This document shows positions 55,070 to 61,867 of a stretch of 61,867 nucleotides of DNA, piece after piece. The stretch spans positions 1-61,867 of the forward strand of contig JAFKKO010000123.1 in NCBI GenBank assembly GCA_017305455.1. Direction: 5' to 3'. Numbering within the stretch: the first letter of the stretch is position 1; the number at the start of each line of letters is the position of its first letter. Source of the DNA: Hyphomicrobiales bacterium (GTDB lineage: Bacteria > Pseudomonadota > Alphaproteobacteria > Rhizobiales > Xanthobacteraceae). The position numbers and the translations under genes are program-made. A model generated the notes under the pieces. It saw only the letters and a list, made by a program, of their open reading frames with translations. It searched no databases and was not told the origin of the DNA.

Positions 55070-55870
55070 TCAAAGAAGCGGGTGCGCTCGGAAGTGCTCG
55101 ACAATGCGGCGATGACGGTCCCGTCCCGCCGCGATCAAGACGCCATGGGTCACATCGGAACGATTATACACCAGCGGCTCACCCGTGATTTCAGTCATCT
55201 GGCCGCCTGCTTCGTGCACGATTAGGTCGGCCGCCGCAAGGTCCCAGTCATGGCTCTTGCCCCCGGCGAAAGCAGCATCGATTCGCCCCGATCCGACCCG
55301 GCAAAGCCGCAGCGCCAGCGATCCGATGCGCGGATGGATTTCCACGCCCTCGCCCAGGGTCGGCAGCCGTTCGACCAAAGGCTGAGGCCCGGTGATCCTG
55401 GCAAAATCCAGCGTCGGAGCATCGCTGGTGCGAATCGCCGCACCGTTGAGTTCCGCGCCGACCGCGCGATGGGCAAAAAAGAATTCATCGCTCGCCGGCG
55501 CGAACACCGCCGCCAGCACCGGCAGACCGTCCTGCACCAGCGCCACGCTGATCGACCAGTCGGCGCGGCGCGCCAGATAGGCCCGCGTGCCGTCGATCGG
55601 ATCGACGACCCAGACGGCGGGCTTGCGCAGACGCGAGGCGTCCTCGGCGCTTTCCTCCGACAGCCAGCCATAGTCCGGCGTGGAGGTCCGCAGCCGCGCC
55701 TCGATCAAATCATTGACCGCGATATCCGCCTCGGACACCGGCGACGAGACGCCCTTGATCCAGCTTTTGACATCGCCGCGCCGCATCTGCAGCGCCAGCG
55801 CACCAGCGTCACGCACCGTGTCGATCAACAGCGAAGCATGGCGTTCGAGATCGATATCAGCGTCCGGCAA
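55070..55870 (-). CDS. cysQ: 3'(2'),5'-bisphosphate nucleotidase, inositol monophosphatase family
   Basis: 266 residues. Lithium-sensitive phosphatase fold with the three metal-site motifs SEES (71-74), WVVDPIDGT (87-95) and SHDWDLAAADLIVHEAGG (about 205). CysQ removes 3'-phosphoadenosine 5'-phosphate; an inositol monophosphatase role cannot be excluded from sequence. Starts with TTG overlapping the end of pmbA by 14 bases, so the start is not certain. Confidence 0.9.
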   Translation of the reverse strand: MPDADIDLERHASLLIDTVRDAGALALQMRRGDVKSWIKGVSSPVSEADIAVNDLIEARLRTSTPDYGWLSEESAEDASRLRKPAVWVVDPIDGTRAYLARRADWSISVALVQDGLPVLAAVFAPASDEFFFAHRAVGAELNGAAIRTSDAPTLDFARITGPQPLVERLPTLGEGVEIHPRIGSLALRLCRVGSGRIDAAFAGGKSHDWDLAAADLIVHEAGGQMTEITGEPLVYNRSDVTHGVLIAAGRDRHRRIVEHFRAHPLL

Positions 55871-57254
55871 CCGTCAATCCCTCGATCCGCACGGTGGGTG
55901 CGTTGATGCCGTATTTGAAAACAAGATCGTTCGCCGGCGTCATCGACTTGAAGATATCGAGCAGATGACCGGCGATCGTCACCTCGCTCACCGCATAGGT
56001 GAGCTCGCCGTTCTCGATCCAGAAGCCCGCCGCGCCGCGGCTGTAATCGCCGGTCACGCCGTTGACGCCGGAGCCGATCAGATCGGTGATATAGAAACCC
56101 TGCTTGATATCGCGGATCAGTTCGGCCGGCGTCGCCGTGCCCGGCTCCAGATGCAGATTGTAGGCACCCGGCGAAGGCGCGGAGGACACACCGCGATGGG
56201 CGTGACCGGTGGTGACAAGCCCCAGCTCGCGCGCGGTCGCCGAATCCAGCAGCCAGGATGTCAGCACGCCATCGTCGATGATCGCGAGTTTCTTCACCGC
56301 GATGCCCTCGGCATCGAAACTCTGCGAGCGCAGTCCGCGTACCCGCAGCGGATCATCGATGATGCGGATGCCCTTGCCGAACAATTGCTGGCCGAGCTTG
56401 TCTTTCAGGAAACTGGTCTTGCGCGCGATCGAAGCGCCGTTCACCGCACTCACCAGATGACCGACCAGCGAATTGGCGATCCGCGGATCAAACACCACCG
56501 GCACCTTGCAGGTCTCGACCTTGCGCGGGTTGATCCGCGCCACCGTGCGCTCGCCGGCGCTGCGGCCGACGTCTTTCGGAGACGACAGGTCGGAAGCGTG
56601 AATGGCGGACGTGAAATCGTAATCGCGCTCCATGCCGGTGCCCTCGCCGGCGATCGCCATCATCGAGATGCCCTGGCTCGAGCGCAGATAGGAGCCGTGA
56701 AAACCGGTGCTCGTCACCAGCACCATGCCGCCGATCCCGGCGGACGCCGAAGCGCCACCCGATTTGGTGACGCCCTTCACCGCAAGGCCCGCCGCCTCGG
56801 CTTCCTGCGCGCGCCGCTCCAGCTCGGCAGTCGAAGGCATGTCGGGATCGAGCAGATCGAGATCGGGAAAATGGCGGGCAAGCAACGCCGGATCGGCAAG
56901 GCCGACAAAATTATCGTCCGGCGCGACGCGCGCCATCGCCACCGCTCGCTCGGCGAGCTTTGCGACATTGTCGCCGCCGACATCGTTGGTGGAGACCACG
57001 GCCTGCCGCTTGCCGACCAGCACGCGCAGCCCGACATCGTCGCCTTCGGAGCGCTCGGATTCTTCGACCTGGCCATCGCGAATTTCAACGCTCTGCGAAA
57101 TGCCGCGCACCGCGACCGCGTCGGCCGCGTCGGCGCCGGCGCGTCTGGCCGCCTCGACAAGGCGCTGCGCCAACGTGCTCAAGGCGGACTGGTCGAACAG
57201 ATCGGAGGTGGCGGATTTGGCAGCGGCGGTCTGAACACTGGACGAAGAGGTCAC
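55857..57254 (-). CDS. pmbA: Metalloprotease regulator/peptidase PmbA (TldE)
   Basis: 465 residues, the partner of TldD in the TldD/E zinc protease that matures small peptides and modified peptides. Motifs of the family: IRDGQVEESERSEGDDVGLRVLVG near the N-terminus and GLVTTGHAHRG, GVNGVTGDYSRGAAGFWIENGEL, VSEVTIAGHLLDIF near the C-terminus; the TldD-only HExxxH is absent. The GTG at 57254 gives the family start (TSSSSVQTA); the frame extends upstream to 57326. First gene of the lipid A/Kdo block. Confidence 0.92.
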   Translation of the reverse strand: MTSSSSVQTAAAKSATSDLFDQSALSTLAQRLVEAARRAGADAADAVAVRGISQSVEIRDGQVEESERSEGDDVGLRVLVGKRQAVVSTNDVGGDNVAKLAERAVAMARVAPDDNFVGLADPALLARHFPDLDLLDPDMPSTAELERRAQEAEAAGLAVKGVTKSGGASASAGIGGMVLVTSTGFHGSYLRSSQGISMMAIAGEGTGMERDYDFTSAIHASDLSSPKDVGRSAGERTVARINPRKVETCKVPVVFDPRIANSLVGHLVSAVNGASIARKTSFLKDKLGQQLFGKGIRIIDDPLRVRGLRSQSFDAEGIAVKKLAIIDDGVLTSWLLDSATARELGLVTTGHAHRGVSSAPSPGAYNLHLEPGTATPAELIRDIKQGFYITDLIGSGVNGVTGDYSRGAAGFWIENGELTYAVSEVTIAGHLLDIFKSMTPANDLVFKYGINAPTVRIEGLTVAGR

Positions 57255-57583
57255 GAATAAAATCCCGAGGCTTGAGCGCAATCCGGACAGGCGGGAAGCA
57301 TGCATCCGGAATATCCGTGCGAACACACATGCGATCGATGTCCCGGCACTTTGAAATGTGCTCGCTTGAGACCAACTTCAAGCATGTCCCGCGCCGGATC
57401 GGAAGATATTTCATCGTCCTGGCAAGGTCTCGTCAATCATGCCCGCCAACCACTCATCAAGCATGCGCCGTGAAGATGCCGTCGCAACGCGCGATTAACC
57501 AGCCTTGTTAAGCCGAACACGACACCGCTCTGGCAACCTCCTCGCATCGACCGGGAACATAATTCCGGCGGGGAGAAAAAGCC
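57255..57583. other. 329-bp divergent intergenic region
   Basis: Between pmbA (reverse) and the DUF6101 gene (forward); it should hold both promoters. The pmbA frame stays open to 57326, so the first 72 bp may be coding if an upstream start is used. GATTAACCA at 57493-57501 matches a CtrA half-site and TTAAG follows at 57509. No RNA gene, repeat or further ORF was recognised. Confidence 0.6.
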
Positions 57584-58114
57584 GTGAGGCGTCAATTCGG
57601 AGTCGGCGGGGCGCAACCCGCCGGGTCGAGCCGCGATCTGCGGCTCGACCCCCATTCTTTGCCGGTCCGTTACGAGGCACGCGACACGCGCGCCGATGGC
57701 GGCACACGGCAGATCGAAATCAATCGTGAGCGCGTCGTCGTGCGCCGCGCCATTGGCGGCATCGCCATGACCGTGCAGGTTCGCATCCGCGAATTTCTCG
57801 GCATTGCCTGCCGCCAGACCGATGCCGGTCAGGCCCTGGTGCTGACCCACCGCGATCCGTCATTGTCGGTGCCGCTGATCGTCACGGCGGACAGCGACGA
57901 GATCGAGCACGCCTGGATGGCATGGAGCGATCTGTTCGCGCTGCCGCAGATCGACGAAGAAAACGACATCGCGCGCGAGCCGGCGCAGCGCCGCCGCCGT
58001 CATCATATCATCAAGGCCCGGCGGCCGAAATTCCTGGTCCGCCGCAAGGCCGGACATGCGCCCGGCACAGCGATCATCCACCGCAATGAACGCGAGATCA
58101 TCGCGCGCCACTGA
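57584..58114 (+). CDS. DUF6101 family protein
   Basis: 176 residues from a GTG after GGGGAGA. The N-terminal part is disordered (GGAQPAGSSRDL), a compact beta-rich domain follows (about 20-130; LPVRYEARDTRADGG, IEINRERVVVRRAIGGIAMTV), then a strongly basic tail (RRRRHHIIKARRPKFLVRRKAGHAPG). The family is restricted to Rhizobiales and has no assigned role. It is the only forward gene between pmbA and rsmE. Confidence 0.82.
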   Translation: MRRQFGVGGAQPAGSSRDLRLDPHSLPVRYEARDTRADGGTRQIEINRERVVVRRAIGGIAMTVQVRIREFLGIACRQTDAGQALVLTHRDPSLSVPLIVTADSDEIEHAWMAWSDLFALPQIDEENDIAREPAQRRRRHHIIKARRPKFLVRRKAGHAPGTAIIHRNEREIIARH

Positions 58115-58132
58115 TCGCGCGCGATACATCTT

Positions 58133-59065
58133 TCAAATCGCGCGCGCGACCGCGTCGGCGAGCAATCCGGCGAACAGCAGCAGCCCGGCATCACGATTGG
58201 ACTTGAACAACCGCAGACACAGCGGCGAATCGCTGATGTCGATGCGTATCACCTGCCAGGCCAAATGCGCGGCGAAGGCGGCAAGGCCGAGCCAGCCGAA
58301 CCAGCCGGCGCCCGCCAGCCACAACGACAGCCCGATCAACGCGACCGCCAGCGCATAAAGCAGCGCCAGCATTGGCTGCGTGCGCGCGCCGAACAGCAGC
58401 GCGGTGGATTTGACGCCGATCAGCGCGTCGTCCTCGGCATCCTGATGCGCATAGAGCGTGTCGTAACCGATCACCCAGGCGATCGAGCCGGCATAAAGCG
58501 CAAGCGCCGTAGCATCGATCCGACCAAGCAGCACGGCGAAGCCCATCAGCGCGCCCCATGAGAACGCGAGGCCGAGCACGAATTGCGGCCAGTAGGTGAT
58601 GCGCTTCATGAACGGATAGATCGCAACCACCAGCAGCGAGGTGATGCCGGCGATCACCGCGAAACGATCGAACTGCAGCAGCACCGCGAGCCCAATCAGC
58701 GCTTGCACGACCAGAAAGGCGAACGCCTGCCGGACGCTGACCTGACCGGCCGGAATTGGCCGCGAGCGGGTGCGCTCCACCTTGGCGTCAAGATCGCGGT
58801 CGGTGATGTCGTTCCAGGTGCAGCCGGCGCCGCGCATCACGAAAGCGCCGATGGCGAACAGCGCGATCAGCCACGGCAGATCGCGCAACCGCCCGGCGAC
58901 GGCGGCCGCCAGCGCCGCCGACCACAGACACGGTAGCAACAACAGCCAGGAGCCGATCGGCCGATCCATCCGCGATAGGCGCAGATAGGGCCGCGCCCAC
59001 AGCGGCGCGCGGGTATCGACCCAGTTGGCGGTGGAATCGGCGACAGGTGCGGAGACGTCAATCAT
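58133..59065 (-). CDS. ubiA: 4-hydroxybenzoate polyprenyltransferase
   Basis: 310 residues, eight or nine membrane helices. Attaches the isoprenoid tail to 4-hydroxybenzoate in ubiquinone synthesis. Both Asp-rich Mg-diphosphate sites are present: NDITDRDLDAKVERT (first) and DTLYAHQDAEDD (second). The ATG at 59065 is preferred to one at 59092. Convergent with the DUF6101 gene, 18 bp apart. Confidence 0.96.
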   Translation of the reverse strand: MIDVSAPVADSTANWVDTRAPLWARPYLRLSRMDRPIGSWLLLLPCLWSAALAAAVAGRLRDLPWLIALFAIGAFVMRGAGCTWNDITDRDLDAKVERTRSRPIPAGQVSVRQAFAFLVVQALIGLAVLLQFDRFAVIAGITSLLVVAIYPFMKRITYWPQFVLGLAFSWGALMGFAVLLGRIDATALALYAGSIAWVIGYDTLYAHQDAEDDALIGVKSTALLFGARTQPMLALLYALAVALIGLSLWLAGAGWFGWLGLAAFAAHLAWQVIRIDISDSPLCLRLFKSNRDAGLLLFAGLLADAVARAI

Positions 59066-59147
59066 CGGCGTGCAAAGAGGGTGAGACGGCACACCCTAGC
59101 ATGCCCGCGCGGGCGCAAGCGAGAACTGGCTTGCGCCCGCAATTCAA

Positions 59148-59825
59148 TTACCGGGCGAGCACGTTGCCGCTGATGGTGTCGAAGGTGCTGCCACCACCGC
59201 GCTTGGCCGGCGCCGCCTCCGGCAATGCGGTCGAAGCGCCGAGCGCCTCGCTCAAGCTGGGACCCGCCGGTCCGCGCTGCTGCTGGGCCGCGACGTTGCA
59301 GACCTTGGCCTGCATCTGCTCGGTGTTCTTGTGGCCGGCGGCCATCTGTTCCGCCGCCTGCTCGGGAATGCCGCAGCGCTTGGCGTTGCTCCGCACGTAT
59401 TTGATCATTTTCAATTCGGCCTGCGAGAACGCTCCGATCGCCTTGCAGGCTTCGGTCGCCGGCGCCTTGCGCTTGCCGAGCGCCTTGATCACTTCGGCGC
59501 GCCTTTCGGCTTCCTTACGCAGCGGCAAAAACTCGTTCATGCAATTCTGCGCGCCGGGCGGCGGACCGCCTTGCGGCGCCGCCGAAAAGCCGCCGCTCAT
59601 CGGCGCCACGCCCTGCGAGGGAAACGCCATCGGGGCCTGCGCCGGCGCGCCGCTCGCGCCCAGCGGCGGGAATGGCGAGGTTTGCGGCGGCGGCGCCGCC
59701 TGACCCGGCAGCGGCGCGGGGAACGCGACCTGAGCGCTGGCCGGCGCGGCCGCAAACAGGGCCAGCGCGCCGCAGGCGGCAAGCAGACCGTTCAGAGACG
59801 GCGAAACCAATCGGACGGCGATCAC
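59148..59825 (-). CDS. Secreted Pro/Ala-rich conserved protein
   Basis: 225 residues from a GTG with a strong GGAGGAG ribosome site; the long open frame upstream is a shadow of rsmE. Signal peptide LNGLLAACGALALFAAAPASAQ, then about 60 residues of Pro/Ala/Gly-rich linker, then a helical domain with cysteines (NCMNEFLPL, ATEACKAIG, AKRCGIPE, AKVCNVAA) that may form two disulfides, and a low-complexity tail. Conserved in Bradyrhizobium relatives as a hypothetical; no function suggested. Confidence 0.8.
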   Translation of the reverse strand: MIAVRLVSPSLNGLLAACGALALFAAAPASAQVAFPAPLPGQAAPPPQTSPFPPLGASGAPAQAPMAFPSQGVAPMSGGFSAAPQGGPPPGAQNCMNEFLPLRKEAERRAEVIKALGKRKAPATEACKAIGAFSQAELKMIKYVRSNAKRCGIPEQAAEQMAAGHKNTEQMQAKVCNVAAQQQRGPAGPSLSEALGASTALPEAAPAKRGGGSTFDTISGNVLAR

Positions 59826-60008
59826 AATTCTCCTCCGGCGAGACCACGCCGGGCCACTTTTACGGGCCCCACCCCGCCTTAACAACCCGCCGAATGGGGC
59901 GACAGCGCGGCGGTTGGCCACGCCATCGCGATATCGGCCATGACGAGAGTTCCAAAATCCCTTCGCAGCCGCCGCATGGCATGATCTAAGGCAACGAAGG
60001 ACAACCCC

Positions 60009-60755
60009 ATGCCCCTGCACGATTTCCGCAGCCCCCGCCTGTTTGTCGATGCGCCGCTCGCCGAGGAAGCGAGCATCGCGCTCGACCGCGCCCAGGCCAA
60101 CTACCTCGGCAACGTGCTGCGGCTCGGCGCGGGCGACACCGTGCTGGTGTTCAATGGCCGGGACGGCGAGTGGCGCGCCGACATCGCCGGACGCAAACGG
60201 CCCGATCAACTGATCCTGACCGCTCAAAGCCGGCCGCAGGACCGCCTGCCCGACCTGCACCTCGTGTTCGCCCCGCTCAAGCATGCGCGGCTCGATTACA
60301 TGGTGCAGAAAGCGGTGGAGATGGGCGCGAGCGCCCTGCAACCGGTGGTGACGCGGTTCACCCAGGTCAGCCGCGTCAACGCCGAGCGGATGCGCGCCAA
60401 TGTCGTCGAGGCCGCCGAGCAGTGCGGCATCCTCAGCATTGCCGCGGTGGCAGAGCCGGTGCCGCTGGAGCGCTATCTTTCCCAGCGCGATTCGCAGCGT
60501 TTGCTGGTGTTCTGCGACGAGGCCGCCGAAGTGGCCGATCCGGCGGCCGCCCTGGCCGGTGCGTCCCCGTCCTGCGGCATCGACGTGCTGATCGGCCCGG
60601 AAGGCGGCTTTGCGGAGGACGAGCGCGCGGCTTTGCTGAAGCAGCCCAGAGCCGTCCGGCTCGCCCTCGGCCCCCGCATCCTGCGGGCCGATACCGCCGC
60701 GGTGGCCGCGCTGGCCGTGGTCCAGACCGCGCTGGGCGACTGGGGCAAAGCCTGA
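60009..60755 (+). CDS. rsmE: 16S rRNA (uracil1498-N3)-methyltransferase
   Basis: 248-residue SPOUT (knotted) methyltransferase. DFRSPRLFV start, PUA-like N-domain, then LVFAPLKHARLDYMVQKAVEMG, LIGPEGGFAEDE and LALGPRILRADTAA, the SAM knot. It methylates U1498 of 16S rRNA. The start follows AAGGACAA. It precedes hisZ on the same strand after 117 bp. Confidence 0.96.
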   Translation: MPLHDFRSPRLFVDAPLAEEASIALDRAQANYLGNVLRLGAGDTVLVFNGRDGEWRADIAGRKRPDQLILTAQSRPQDRLPDLHLVFAPLKHARLDYMVQKAVEMGASALQPVVTRFTQVSRVNAERMRANVVEAAEQCGILSIAAVAEPVPLERYLSQRDSQRLLVFCDEAAEVADPAAALAGASPSCGIDVLIGPEGGFAEDERAALLKQPRAVRLALGPRILRADTAAVAALAVVQTALGDWGKA

Positions 60756-60872
60756 TATGCCCGCACAGGTTGCAATCCGAAATCTTGTTAAGCGACTTTC
60801 GGCTTCCCCGTCGAACGGAACCGATAAGCGTGCTACAGGGCTGCAGCCTTTTGATCTTTAACGGACTTTGAG

Positions 60873-61867
60873 ATGAGCACGACCGCCGCCCCGATCGCGA
60901 CCGGCGCCGCCGCCCCGGCGGAGGCGCTGCTGTTGTCCTTTGCGCGGGCCGGTTACGCGCATGCGCGGCCGCCGATCCTGCAGCCGGCGGAGCCGTTCCT
61001 CGATCTGTCCGGCGAAGACATCCGCAAGAGCCTGTACCTGACCAGCGACGCCGGCGGCGAGGAGCTGTGCCTGCGTCCGGACCTCACCATTCCGGTGGCG
61101 CGGGCCTATCTCGCCTCGCCGCAGGCCGGGCAGCCGGCCGGCTTCTGCTATCTCGGGCCGGTGTTCCGCTATCGCGGCGGCAAGCCCAGCGAGTTCAATC
61201 AGGCCGGCGTCGAATCCTTCGGCCGCAGCGACCGCGCCGCGGCGGATGCCGAAATGCTGTCGCTCGGGCTTGAAGCCGCGGCGGCGTTCGGCGTCACCGA
61301 TGCCGAGATCTGCACCGGCGATGCGGCGCTGTTCGTGGCGCTGCTCGATGCGCTCAAGCTTGCGCCGGTGCTGAAACGGCGGCTGATCAAGGATTTCAAC
61401 CGCAAGACGGGCCTCGCACAGGACATCGCGCAGCTTGCGCTCGCGCCCGGTAACGGCACCAACGAATATGAGGGCGTGCTCGCCGCGCTCGCCGGCTCCG
61501 ACCGCAAGGCGGCGCTGGCGCTGGTCACCGACCTGATGTCGATCGCCGGCGCCACCAATGTCGGCGGCCGCACCGTGGCGGAAATCGCCGATCGCTTCCT
61601 CGAGCAATCCACGCTCAAGAGCGGCGCGCTGCCCCGCGAAAAGCTGACATTAATTCAACATTACCTCAGCATTACAGGTCATGTTGACGAGGCTTTGGCG
61701 CGGCTTCGCGCGCTGGCGACGCAAGCCGGCCTCGATCTCGACGCCGCGATCGACCAACTCGAGAGCCGCACCGGTTTCATGGCGGCGCGCGGCATCGACA
61801 TGACCACGGTCCGCTTCTCGACCTCGTTCGGACGCGGCCTCGACTACTACACCGGCTTCGAATTCGA
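60873..61867 (+). CDS. hisZ: ATP phosphoribosyltransferase regulatory subunit HisZ (partial, runs off the window)
   Basis: At least 331 residues with no stop before the window ends. A HisRS-like class II fold without aminoacylation: SLYLTSDAGGEELCLRPDLTIPVARAY (class II motif 1/2 region), FRYRGGKPSEFNQAG, and GRGLDYYTGFEF at the very end. The missing insertion domain, and a long variable helical part (about 150-270), fit HisZ rather than HisRS. HisZ joins short-form HisG to make the first enzyme of histidine synthesis; hisG is expected next. Start ATG 60873. Confidence 0.93.
   Translation, partial: MSTTAAPIATGAAAPAEALLLSFARAGYAHARPPILQPAEPFLDLSGEDIRKSLYLTSDAGGEELCLRPDLTIPVARAYLASPQAGQPAGFCYLGPVFRYRGGKPSEFNQAGVESFGRSDRAAADAEMLSLGLEAAAAFGVTDAEICTGDAALFVALLDALKLAPVLKRRLIKDFNRKTGLAQDIAQLALAPGNGTNEYEGVLAALAGSDRKAALALVTDLMSIAGATNVGGRTVAEIADRFLEQSTLKSGALPREKLTLIQHYLSITGHVDEALARLRALATQAGLDLDAAIDQLESRTGFMAARGIDMTTVRFSTSFGRGLDYYTGFEF

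Noticed and set aside
60873-61867. HisZ as donor of the odd hisS segment
   Set aside because: The hisZ sequence is high-GC throughout and lacks the insertion domain, so it cannot have supplied it.
1-61867. tRNA, rRNA, CRISPR arrays, transposases or integrases
   Set aside because: Looked for T-loop GGTTCGA contexts, regularly spaced repeats and DDE or integrase-type proteins; nothing convincing. The GGTTCGA hits (for example near 39424 and 47790) have no cloverleaf.

Overview
The window is a dense, high-GC (roughly 64-65 % by eye) stretch of chromosomal DNA from an alphaproteobacterium of the order Hyphomicrobiales (Rhizobiales), most likely family Nitrobacteraceae (Bradyrhizobium / Rhodopseudomonas / Afipia / Nitrobacter group). 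The reasons are a petP-petR type regulator locus, lineage-restricted families (DUF2093, DUF4170, DUF6101, TIGR01459 HAD), an Omp25/RopB-type outer-membrane protein, HisZ, two families of intergenic palindromes typical of that group, and a dehalogenase that matches the Rhodopseudomonas palustris fluoroacetate dehalogenase at every active-site position. It is core chromosome rather than an accessory island: I see no transposase, integrase, phage gene, CRISPR array, tRNA or rRNA.

Layout. 1-6.1 kb: end of lgt, a MidA-type methyltransferase, pgeF, a lipoprotein, prs, a YbjN protein and proC. 6.2-8.9 kb: a reverse MarR / response regulator / histidine kinase operon with 4-base overlaps. 9.1-11.7 kb: ilvE and a convergent MATE exporter. 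11.8-16.3 kb: a tightly packed reverse block uvrC-pgsA-moaD-moaE-prmB (DNA repair, phospholipid synthesis, molybdopterin, ribosomal protein methylation). 16.5-20.5 kb: outer-membrane protein, cold-shock protein, rlmJ, secreted RNase T2, two small secreted unknowns and a tautomerase. 20.5-24.6 kb: hisS and an orphan TadG/TadE pair. 24.7-29.2 kb: omega-amino-acid aminotransferase, degenerate EAL protein, HAD protein, single-domain CheY. 29.4-38.3 kb: ribF-ileS-lspA, a secreted unknown, two M16 peptidase subunits and arfB. 38.3-44.9 kb: DUF3592, mutL, rsmD, a pseudouridine synthase with a giant Arg-rich tail, tadA. 44.9-49.7 kb: GNAT plus fluoroacetate dehalogenase, purD, xseA, DUF2093. 49.6-51.7 kb: a chemoreceptor and a separate PAS sensor. 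51.7-57.3 kb: the reverse operon pmbA-cysQ-DUF4170-DUF374 acyltransferase-waaA-lpxK for lipid A/Kdo assembly. 57.6-61.9 kb: DUF6101, ubiA, a secreted unknown, rsmE and the start of hisZ, which runs off the end.

The strongest anomaly is inside hisS. About 450 bp (roughly 21180-21632) that encode the HisRS insertion domain fall to about 47 % GC with AT-ending codons, including TTA Leu, while both flanks are 65-77 % GC. The reading frame is intact, so this looks like replacement of one whole domain in an essential aminoacyl-tRNA synthetase. Other points worth a look are a near-perfect FNR/FixK box upstream of the PAS sensor, a phased cluster of CtrA-like TTAA motifs upstream of the outer-membrane protein gene, the fluoroacetate dehalogenase, a ~390-residue repeat-bearing disordered tail on a pseudouridine synthase, a degenerate EAL domain, and two intergenic palindrome families.
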